A stretch of 64,000 bases of DNA from Litoditis marina (taxonomy: Eukaryota; Nematoda; Chromadorea; Rhabditida; Rhabditidae): positions 6,805,687 to 6,869,686 of the forward strand of contig OZ038435.1 of the NCBI GenBank assembly GCA_964036275.1, in the 5' to 3' direction. The notes under the pieces are model-generated. The model searched no databases and was not told the origin of the DNA. It worked only from the letters and a program-made list of their open reading frames with translations. The translations under genes were made by a program, and so were the position numbers. Below are positions 43,301-51,577 of the stretch, in pieces. How positions within the stretch are numbered: position 1 is the stretch's first letter; every line of letters starts with the position of its first letter.

Positions 43301-46300
43301 AACAAACGGTTCATCTAGCTGGGTACGTTGAAAATTGGGAAAAAGTTAGATTTTTGCTGAACCACGTCTCGATTTTAGGTGAATCTGACTTTCGCCCAGC
43401 TGACTGGAATCTACGACGGTTACATGAAGAGAAACCTGACGCCCGAGATAGGATTCGATCTCAGTCCAATCACGTGAGTTTGCAAAAACGAGGGATCCCA
43501 GAGGAATCGAACTGATGACTGTATCTCCCAGTTACAAGACAACCACTTCTCTTTGTATGGACCACTTGTACTTCAGGCTTCTACGAATTTTACAAAACGA
43601 GAATGTGGTAAACAGTTTTCAGACGATATAGAGTTTATGGAACCATGTGATTCACATAAGTGTCAAAAGACCCAGAAACGCAAAAAAAAAAGTGGAGAAC
43701 TTATCTTTAAAAAAGTGGAAAAGAGCACCTTCATTGAACCGAAGCCTCAAAGGAAATGAGTAATTATCAAAAGATGGCCAAAGCCCAAAGAATATGGAGT
43801 CGAATAGAGAATGTGATTATGTTCAGAATGATCCAGCTCTCCGGAGAGCTGTTCGACCTGAACAAGTACCTCAACAAGACTCCGGACCCACAGGAATACC
43901 CGGAAGCCGGAAGATGCTCCGGTCTCCTCAAACTGGCCCCCGGAAACAAGGTTGGTGAAGTAGTATTTGTTTTTCGTTCGGACTCGAATTGTTTAGTTTT
44001 ATACCAATCGAAATTGCGATCAGGACATGTAATGGCCTGAGGGCATCTATAGGAGATGAACGAGTAAATTCTCATACAAAACACAGCAGAAATTACAAAA
44101 TACAGTATGCTTCCATCAATTATTAGACATCCGCTGATTTTTCGTCCAACCAACGTAGCTCTTTCAACGTAATGAGATCAGAATTCGAAAGTTCGGAACT
44201 GTAGAATTGACATTTCACGGTAGCTCTCCCTGTTTGTCGCATTTGATAAACTAGAATCCAGTGAAAACAATTTCTCATAAAAATTATCTAAACACCTATT
44301 TCATTTAGGACATGTTCTTCTCGCACGTAGCCATGTCCAGCTACAGCACCATGAACAGAGTACTGAAAATGTACAAATTCGCCTATGGTATGTTTTAGGG
44401 TCGATCAGTTGGGGTCGTGGGCCGCTTTTAGAAATATCAAGGCGCATTGGATGAAAATGGTCAGAGATACGCAGGTCGAAAATTGTCCACTGAAATATTT
44501 GTACGCGAGATCACTTCATTACTTAAGGTCTAGTTTCCATGATATATGAGGGTTGTCCATTCTGTGTTTATTTATTTGATGCACTACGAGGTGCGCTAAA
44601 CGAGACAAACGAACTAAATACAGAATTACTTGGATACAATTGATCAAAGAAAAAGAACATGGTAAAATACCGAAGCAATATCGAACAATAGTCTGGAAGT
44701 ACACGTGTAGAATTATGAAAAATACGTCTACAAAGTCCGCTAACTACACAGATTTGGTGTATGGATCGACGAATTCGAAAATCAGTGATTTTATGCACAT
44801 GCTGATTACACAAATAGTTCTTATCACGACAAATGCATAGGTTGATCAAACTACAGTAGCTCTGCACATACCATTTGAGCCTGTCATTTGCTGAATGACT
44901 CCTTCACGTAATAGTCCGTATTGCTGGAATGCCTATGAAAAAATTCGTTTGTATTTTCCTATCCAGACCCTAAGGAGGTTCCCGGTCACACCGTTTCGTT
45001 CTCCGGTTACCCGGCCGCCCTCTCATCTGCCGACGACTACACCCTGACTAGTGGAGGACTGGTGAGCCAATGGGGGTTAGAAGCACTCCGTGCGCATGTA
45101 ACATCAAATTCGTGCACTTCAATTTGGAACGTTCAAAACTATTTATTCAACCGATGTGCTATCCATAGTGTGAATGAATAATGCCAAAAGGTGGCACGGA
45201 AATAACGTTTAGAACATTGTTGCGTTTCTGTGGAAACAACATGTTTGTTCAAAAACAAAGATCCATTACTTTTTTTCGCAAGTTCAGGTTACATCACAAT
45301 TTACACAAATACTTGTGTTTATCAATAACTCAGGCTTCCATCGAGACAACGATTGCCATCTTCAACCAGACTCTCTACGAGAAGTTCATCAAACCAGAAG
45401 GACAGGTTCACTGCTGGATCCGATCCTATCTCTCCAACGCACTCACCAAGTCAGTTTCGCCGAGCACTTATTTCTGCTGTGTAATGTTTTTAATGGTTTA
45501 GTTTTTGATTATAGTAGGCATTGTAAAATGTTCTGAATCCAACTTAATTTCTGTTAGAAAGTTGGCAGGGCGAAAAAACCTAATGGGGTTTGACTGAGTT
45601 TCGTCGTACAACAACTTATTACACGATCAGTACACCATGTCGAGGTAATTCATTTGATCTCGAATAATATCTCTGATACCAATCAATTACCATCATTTTT
45701 TAAATGCAGGACTGCCGAAGACTGGGTAAAACTGTTCGCCAAGTACAATTCTGGTACGTACAATAATCAATGGACGGTGGTCGACTACAAAATGTTCAAG
45801 CCCGGTCAGCCAACCCCCAAGAAGGACATGCTCTGGATTCTGGAGCAGACGCCGTGAGATTTTCGATTATTGTCGCCAAATTTGATATGTAGTCTGATCA
45901 GAAAACATCAAGATATAAGCATATAAGTGGGGACTTTCGCTGTTCATACTCTGATAGCTATTTAACCACTATGTCAGTCATATTCAAAACTGATTTGTAC
46001 AAAGGAGAGAAAGAGATTTTTGAAAGACTTTCGAACTATTTTATAATAGAATAGATTTATTCGTGATTTAACACGTGACTTCCACATAGTATGTGGCACT
46101 CTAAATGAGTAAATGGAGAGGAAAGTTGAAAAGGGTATGGTTACCCTGTTATAGTTCGTTTCAACCATCGATAGAAGCCAGTTACAGTACATTTTAGTGG
46201 GCGGAGTTAATTGTGCTGGAAAGCTGCCAAAGTTTCCAACAGCGACCAGCCTAATCAAAATTGTTGCATAAGCTGGGTATCGAACTCAGCTCTGATAGGT

Positions 46301-49300
46301 GGCGCGGCGCACACAAGCAACCGGCCATCTGACCATGATGGCCGAAAATAGAAACAGTGATATCCAATCATCTTTTCTGACCGTTTTTGAAAGCTAGTTT
46401 TATCGCACAAAAAGTTGTTAAAATTACTCCCCGATTATGTGGTAACCTTTTGAGAACAAAAAAAAATGGCAAAAATCCTAAAATGACAACTTTTCGAATT
46501 TTTATTTGTAATGAAAAGACTGGCAAGCTGCCAGATCAATTGCCTGCAATATAGGGTGCGCTCGACCAGCATGGCTGACTACTATCGATGGTTGAAACGA
46601 ACTATACGCGCACATAATACTACATGCAATTTGACGGCAATATCTATCGTTGACTTTTTTGAACACCACCCCTTCCAGTGGATCTACCCAAACCCGCGAC
46701 ATGACCTGGTTCCTGAATGCCTATTCGTATTGGCCCTCGTACAATATTCCGTACCTCACTGATATCAGTATTACGGCCGGCTTCGACAAGAAGGTGAGTT
46801 TCTTGTCAATTACAATATACTGTTAGTCGATTGCACAGTCACGTGAAACATGGTAAACACAGCAGAACTCTGAAATGAAAAAGTGCACAATTCCTCATTA
46901 GAATTCCAGCATTACGTGACCATTCAATTTACTAATAGTATAAAAGGTTCTTTCTTGAAGCAAGCGTGTGCGGTGTACGTCGCTCAATGTGCTCAATCGA
47001 ACTGTGTTTGTAGTTTGATCAGGTCACTTTTCGATCAAAATTCGTGAATAAATATAGTCTGTTTCACGTAACAATAGCCCTCTACAGTGAGATTATTGAA
47101 CTTTTAAGTGAATTTTCAATATCCTGTAGGTATGGTAAATAGCTTAAACTTCGCGATTTTGTTTTCCACATTAGTTACTACAAGCATAGAAAACAGTAAA
47201 TCTGAAATTATGTTTGTTGGCTAGATAAATGCCCATGAATATTCGACAGATTACTGTAGAAAGTCATCGATTGGTGAAACGAACTATACGTGTATCGAGA
47301 TCAAACTACAACGGAGATTTGGCCAGTACCTCGAACACTTCCATTCGCTTTGGACACCACACTTTCAAAATGGCACACATTAGAACGTGAGGCACACAGT
47401 ATAGGTTTGGTCAAACCGTTGTGGACACCGTACCATCGATTTTGTAAGGGGCGGGGTTGGGCGAGAAGCCAGCCAGTCTGCGTATCATTGATCTACATAC
47501 TCTCTCGCCTGTTGGCAAATGATCAACGACCGCTTGCCCCGCATCGCGCAATCAATCTAAACCTCTGCTGTCTTTATGGGCAAAAAGGCGACTATATACT
47601 GATATTCTCCAAGTCCTGCTTTCTTTGAACCTCGGCATTGTTGTGTATATGGTTTGATTTTGTAGTTGAACCGTACACGAGGTAGTATGATGGAATATTT
47701 ATTGTGGCGACGTTTCGGCAAATTCGCCGTTTTCAGAGCCTGAAAAAGGCATCAAACGGCGAATTTGCTGAAACGTCGCCACAATAAATATTCCATCATA
47801 CTACCTCGTGTACGGTTCAACTACAAAATCAAACCATATATACTGATAGTCAATTGCACAGTCACGTAAAGCATGTTGAACACGGCAGCACTCAGAAACA
47901 GGCAATGATAAAGTGTACGATTTTTCATTAAAATGCTAATACGTCTACGGCTACAAAGATCTGTGATATGTACTCAGCGATGCGCGGGGCGCACGACAGA
48001 ATTCCGACTGTCGGCATATCCCGACATGTCGCGACGAAATTCAAAATTAGCACTTTTGCGGCGATTTTAGATGTAAACACATCCCGATCACTTCAATATA
48101 GTATTATACATATGAATAAACGTTCATAATACACGAATTTCAAGAAAAGAGAGAGATTCTCATCTTTTAAGGCCAAAAAGGCATTACAATAGAATCAAGT
48201 ACATAATGGTTCTGAATAAACAAAGTCACGCTAATTCATTTACAAATCTAGTATTTGCCGGAATAATGTTGGAATTTATCGAAAAAAAGTGAAATATCGT
48301 TTTATTGTTCATTACACTTTTGGAATGCTGAAAATTTCACTAATATTTGAGAAGAAATGCCAAGAATTTGAAAAGATTTTTCCCGCCGTCGCGACATGTC
48401 GGGCCTGATTCAGGCACCCCGACAGTCGGGCCGTTTTTCGACTGTTTTGGCGATTTCGTCGAATTCTGTCGTGGACGGAATTGGTGCTGAGCATGATCAT
48501 CAGCGCCTCGTAACGAAGCGGAGTGAATGAATGAATATGTAAATATGTACGTCTATAAGCTAACACAATCCTCTCCAGGGTGCCGAGTTCGACTGGTACA
48601 AATGGGGAGCCTCACCTCGAGCCAAGATCTTCGACAGAGACCACCACAAGGTCGTTGACATCGACTCGCTCACCAAGCTCATGAGGTACGAATGTTAATA
48701 CTTCTGAGTTGTAGTTTGATATCGAATGCACGGATTATTCTCCAGATTACGACAAAGCCGCTACGTGATCAAGTTACAGTTTTAGCAGCCAGTATATGAA
48801 AAAAATGTAGTTTGTTCAAAAAACCTAAGTATTTTCCGACGTTGCTTCGAATTTTGATACCCTTAGAAAAAGTTCGGTTGAAGAATTCATGTGGCCGATA
48901 TTGACTCTTAATCGTCCTACATACCAGTGTGGTTTTTGAGCTTCAGCATGTTTCAATGGGGCATAATCAAAAAATAAAAAGTTTTGAAAAGTGGCAAACT
49001 GTTCGCGAAAACCAATGGTGTATGAGAGAACTTTATATGTCTATTATTCTGTAAAGAACCGATATCCCAAAATGTTCTACACCGTATGCTTTTGCAAAAT
49101 ACGAAGAGAATGTCTCAGATACAACGACTACACCCACGAGGAGTTCGCCAGGTGCAAGTGCTCTCCCAACCCGTACACTGCTGAGGTTAGCTGTGTTCTT
49201 TTTCTAACACTTTTTGAACATAGAACTATAAGAATAAAAAAATAAAAAAAATAAACTAAGCCTTTAACGGGTAAATTTTCATGAACATGCAATCTATAGC

Positions 49301-51029
49301 GTACATTTAATAAACATTTATTACGAACTCCTCTATAAAGAAGATGGTCATAAACTGCTCAGGTTAGCTATTTTGTTTTTCACAAGCTCCAACATCGCTG
49401 AAAAATCTTTCTGAGGTCATTTCCCTTCTCCAAGACCAATTATATGTTTGAAAAAGATGAATCGCATATAAGGGGATATATGATACAACTGTTCTATTCG
49501 CCACCGTAGCAATATGTGAAATGAATGCGAACCAAGCTCTATGTTGACCACATCCAATTACTAGTATAACTACAGGGTGGTATTTCTGCTCGTGGTGATC
49601 TGAACCCAGTGAACGGTACCTACGAGGTGGAGAGCATGGGATTCAGAAACCACGGAGGACTCGACTACAAGGTACGTTTCTACTCTAGAATTTGGCGGCG
49701 ACCCGCCGGCGACATGGAGGGGTCGGCAGAGTGTCGCCGGCGGGTCGCCTGCGATAATTTTTAGGTCCTTCACACTAAACGTTCTATATAGTAATCAGAT
49801 ACCGAAACTGGTAATTTTACAGTTAATAAAAATTTTGTATATACTTATCGTCGCCAGAAATAAACACGATGAGATTCACGGCTTCATTGTTCATGTATAA
49901 ACATGTCACCCACCTGAAAACTACAAGTATACGTATCTGATTAGCATATATCTTATCCAGAATCAACAACCTAAAAATAATCGCAGGCGACCCGCCGGCG
50001 ACACTCTGCCGACCCCTCCATGTCGCCGGCGACTCGCCGCCAAATTCTAGAGTAGACAGCAAGCACAATAATTTTTATGCCACTACAGTTCATTCACTAC
50101 TACCAAGTGGAAATTTCTTCGGCAGACGTATAACTTTTTTTCGGGCACACTTAGATGCGTTACCGTTCAGGATTATCGCAGCTAGAGAACAGTGAAGGTT
50201 AAGGTTTATTTGGAGAGAAGTTCATTTAACAACTAACAGAAGATTGAAGACTGTCTCGCACAGAAACTGAGAAAGATACAATTTTCAACTATACTTCGAT
50301 TACAGGGTACAAACTACGAAATGTTCTCGAAGCTGCGATTCCGCGCATGGGGAGGACCTCCGTACGATCCACTTCCAGTATTCGAGTTAGTTTTCATACA
50401 AAAAAGTTGTCGACAAAACCCTTACAATAAAAGTATTCACAGTTTCTTTATTAGCAGTTCCGCTGTATAGGGCTCTTCTCACGGCAAACTCATACACGAT
50501 GTAACTTGCTCTATAGTCGCCATTTTCCCCATAAAGACAGCAGAGGGTTCAATTGATTGAGCGATGCGGGGCGAGCGGTCGTTGATTAGTTGCCAGCGGT
50601 TGAAAGAGTGTGTAGCTCAATGACACGCAGACGAACTGGCCGCTCGCCAAACCCCGCCCCTTACAAAATCGATGGTACGGTGTCCACAACGGTTCGACAA
50701 ATCCTATACCCCGTTGTGTTTGTAGTTTATCCCGTTGCTTTCAGTCAACGTTGGCAAATAATGGCGTGTTCTGTGATCAAACTACAACGGAGACTCAGTC
50801 CTCAACACAACCTACCGCAACGTTAATCGCTCTAGTGCAAACCAAAAAACACTAATGAAGGTCGCAAGCTCATTAGAATATAAAATTCCAGCATTGTCAC
50901 CCTCTAAACATCAACTTCCATCCTAATTGCAGCTGAGGAAATACGAACATCTCGCCACTCTATCGCAGGCCTAATTTTCATCACAATTCCAATTTCATGA
51001 TAATTATTAATCAACAAATAACTAGAAGA

Positions 51030-51081
<52 letters not shown>

Positions 51082-51206
51082 ACAATTTCAGTTGGGGAAA
51101 TACGCACATCGTCTCACCGCACCACGGCCAGCCTCAGGTGTGGAACTTCACCTACGTGGACCTCGAGTGGGAGACTACCACAGAAGTACTCGGCTTCGAT
51201 GTCTAA
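37341..51206 (+). CDS. Phospholipase B-like (PLBD / lamina-ancestor family) Ntn-hydrolase, complete
   Basis: Secreted or lysosomal amidase/lipase-like enzyme of the N-terminal-nucleophile fold. Exons: 37341-37433, 38030-38202, 39516-39592, 41742-41811, 42629-42728, 43379-43473, 43827-43950, 44309-44387, 44967-45061, 45334-45449, 45710-45853, 46679-46793, 48579-48685, 49119-49185, 49576-49671, 50306-50385, 51092-51206; phases agree; 581 aa. The ATG begins a signal peptide (MRLFSACLLAGLLAIAAG). GWGILEIETF and DVQAYAAGVAEG are conserved family blocks. EAGRCSGLLKLAPGN places the expected nucleophile at Cys233, where the family is autocleaved. NSGTYNNQWTVVDYK (354-368) and the WGNTHIVSPHHGQPQVWNFT region match the family C-terminal half. 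Substrate is unsettled for most members. Introns carry most of the repeats in this half of the window. Confidence 0.94.
37564..37795. repeat. Q-type element (diverged)
   Basis: TATACTCTGTTTCTCACGTC left end, CTACAGTAATTCGTCAAG and TATTACTGTAGAGG inner arms, GTGGAACGAACTATA right end. In phospholipase B-like intron 1. Confidence 0.7.
38218..38334. repeat. P-type element, partial left end
   Basis: ATAGTCGCGTGAAACATCTC through CATTAGAATGCTAACTTTAC to TTTACTTCTAGTATATA. Starts only 15 bp after the donor at 38202/38203. Confidence 0.65.
38972..39105. repeat. P-type element, inverted orientation
   Basis: TATACTAGAAGTAAATTGAA to TTTGACTAACAGTATA. The complete copy in the opposite orientation to that at 38218-38334, 640 bp away in the same intron, so the two can pair in the transcript. 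Confidence 0.8.
39841..40436. mobile_element. X element: 596 bp, 40-bp terminal inverted repeats and an internal long hairpin
   Basis: Ends ATTCGTAAAAAGTGGGGGAC (first 20 of 40 bp) and its inverse at 40397-40436, with 39 of 40 matching. Inside, 40128-40235 and 40297-40404 are inverse copies of each other with only a few differences, giving a stem of about 107 bp with a 61-nt loop. A smaller palindrome (TTTTCTCAGAGGG / CCCCTCTGAGAAAA) lies at about 39950-40000. No open frame for a transposase. In phospholipase B-like intron 3. Confidence 0.75.
40722..41345. repeat. Region with clustered TGGCGCCA palindromes
   Basis: At least eight GGCGCC or near-identical sites at about 40730-40750, 40860-40890, 41010-41040 and 41150-41180, often paired a few bases apart (TTTGGCGCCACTGGGCGCCA). 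They are followed by a GACGAG-type short repeat at about 41300-41335. No coding potential recognised. It looks like part of an interspersed repeat whose other copies lie outside the window. Confidence 0.5.
41592..41610. other. Perfect short hairpin
   Basis: CGCAGCGC, loop TTC, GCGCTGCG: an 8-bp perfect stem next to the left end of the W element at 41614. Confidence 0.6.
41614..41727. repeat. W-type palindromic element, copy 2
   Basis: CGATTATGTGGACCAATCTC, GGTCCTTTAAACTGCAATTG, ATTGCAGTTTGAAGGACTG, GATTGGGCCACATAATCGTC. Ends 14 bp before the phospholipase B-like exon at 41742, so it replaces most of the 3' end of that intron. Confidence 0.8.
41827..42018 (+). mobile_element. tRNA-derived SINE-like element (family 1, copy b)
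   Basis: Leader ATAGTCGTTGCCAACGGAAT, A-box GATAGCGCAGTGGTTAGCGC, B-box GCAGGTTCGATTCCGGCGAG, tail TTTATAAACTTGGAACTCAC. In phospholipase B-like intron 4, facing copy c. Confidence 0.75.
42168..42367 (-). mobile_element. tRNA-derived SINE-like element (family 1, copy c)
   Basis: Minus strand carries AATAGCGCAGTGGTTAGCGC and GCAGGTTCGATTCCGGCGAG. It is the inverse of copy b, 150 bp away in the same intron. The pair would form a stem of roughly 190 bp in the pre-mRNA. Confidence 0.75.
43007..43105. repeat. V-type repeat, half copy
   Basis: CTCGGCATTGTTGTGTATAT through GTACACGAGGTAGTATGATG to TTGTGGCGACGTTACG. Corresponds to one arm of the palindrome at 47646-47840. Confidence 0.7.
46150..46606. 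mobile_element. Large Q-type element carrying a tRNA-like insertion
   Basis: TATAGTTCGTTTCAACCATC begins it and the exact inverse (23 bp perfect, about 30 with mismatches) ends it at 46606. It is twice the usual Q length because the interior contains a family 2 tRNA-like element at 46262-46345. In phospholipase B-like intron 11, ending 72 bp before the exon at 46679. Confidence 0.7.
46262..46345 (-). mobile_element. tRNA-like SINE element (family 2, second copy)
   Basis: Minus strand: CATGGTCAGATGGCCGGTTG, CTTGTGTGCGCC, GAGTTCGATACCCAGC. Shares the skeleton of the copy at 27481-27577 and lies within a Q element. Confidence 0.5.
46816..46942. repeat. P-type element
   Basis: TATACTGTTAGTCGATTGCA to CAATTTACTAATAGTATA; arms GTCACGTGAAACATG / CATTACGTGACCATTC. 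23 bp after the phospholipase B-like donor at 46793. Confidence 0.8.
47053..47288. repeat. Q-type element
   Basis: TATAGTCTGTTTCACGTAAC left end, ATCGATTGGTGAAACGAACT then ATA right end, 236 bp. Followed within 12 bp by the recurrent motif (GAGATCAAACTACAACG). Confidence 0.8.
47395..47600. repeat. U-related repeat, inverse of 50512-50712
   Basis: TAGGTTTGGTCAAACCGTTG, TGGACACCGTACCATCGATT, TTGTAAGGGGCGGGGTTGGG, CTTGCCCCGCATCGCGCAAT, TCTGCTGTCTTTATGGGCAA. The whole of it recurs as the reverse complement at 50512-50712. Confidence 0.75.
47646..47840. repeat. V-type element: near-perfect 195-bp palindrome
   Basis: Left arm 47646 to about 47731 (TATATGGTTTGATTTTGTAG ... GGCAAATTCGCCGTTT). The right arm is its inverse with essentially one mismatch, and the loop is short. 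The arms include GTACACGAGGTAGTATGATG and a variant of the recurrent motif. One half is present alone at 43007-43105. Confidence 0.85.
47841..47945. repeat. P-type element, right end lost
   Basis: TACTGATAGTCAATTGCACA, GTCACGTAAAGCATG, GATTTTTCATTAAAATGCTA, then abrupt end. It abuts the V palindrome directly. Confidence 0.65.
47992..48473. mobile_element. Y element: CACGACAGAATTC terminal repeats
   Basis: 482 bp between CACGACAGAATTC and its inverse GAATTCTGTCGTG. Subterminal blocks GACTGTCGG and CCGACATGTCGCGACG recur inverted at the other end (CGTCGCGACATGTCGG, CCGACAGTCGG). No transposase frame. In phospholipase B-like intron 12. Confidence 0.7.
49679..50056. mobile_element. Z element: 88-bp near-perfect terminal inverted repeats
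   Basis: Left arm 49679-49766 (TCTACTCTAGAATTTGGCGG, CGACCCGCCGGCGACATGGA, GTCGCCGGCGGGTCGCC). Right arm 49970-50056 is its inverse with about two differences. The GC-rich arms surround an AT-rich interior of about 200 bp. It begins 7 bp after the donor of the exon at 49576-49671. Confidence 0.8.
50512..50712. repeat. U-related repeat, inverse of 47395-47600
   Basis: TAGTCGCCATTTTCCCCATA, TTGAGCGATGCGGGGCGAGC, CAAACCCCGCCCCTTACAAA, CACAACGGTTCGACAAATCC. Its right end runs straight into the recurrent motif (GTTGTGTTTGTAGTTTATCC), with an inverse motif copy 65 bp on (GTGATCAAACTACAACG). Confidence 0.75.
51033..51079. repeat. (AT)n microsatellite
   Basis: About 46 bp of pure AT, ending 12 bp before the final phospholipase B-like 3' splice site (ACAACAATTTCAG). 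Confidence 0.95.
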
Positions 51207-51228
51207 CTCTTTACAACATATTCTATTG

Positions 51229-51234
51229 TTTATT
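51229..51234 (-). terminator. Candidate poly(A) signal for the KH gene
   Basis: TTTATT on plus, so AATAAA on minus, about 344 nt past the proposed KH stop and only 23 nt past the phospholipase B-like stop. If used, the two 3' UTRs overlap. Confidence 0.25.
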
Positions 51235-51506
51235 GTTTCGTTGCTCTACTGATGATAAGAATACATTCATAAAGACACACCACTTTGAAAGAACAAAACA
51301 ACCAGTAACATCATAGTTCGTACACCCATTTGGGCGACTGATGACAACGAACTTAACAGAGGAACAAATGTAATTTTACACAAAGTTCGAAAAAGGCAGC
51401 ACGAAAGGTCAGAAGTTGGACTCCTACCAAAAATCGAACGTGAAGAATACACGAAATCTCACGAACAATGTACATTTCTTATCAAAACCAAGATTACAAG
51501 TGAACG

Positions 51507-51512
51507 AATAAA
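51507..51512 (+). terminator. Candidate poly(A) signal for the phospholipase B-like gene
   Basis: AATAAA about 300 nt past the stop at 51206. It would make the 3' UTR overlap that of the convergent KH gene. Confidence 0.3.
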
Positions 51513-51577
51513 TACAAATGAGTAGACGTCTATATACATGAGCAGGTCTCAAGGCACTTGACGGTGATAGCTCATCT

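Noticed and set aside
47675..47700. GAGGTAGTATGATG in the V palindrome resembles the let-7 seed
   Set aside because: Only the seed and a few bases agree, the first base is C not U, and the sequence is part of a repeated palindrome, so similarity is best explained by chance.
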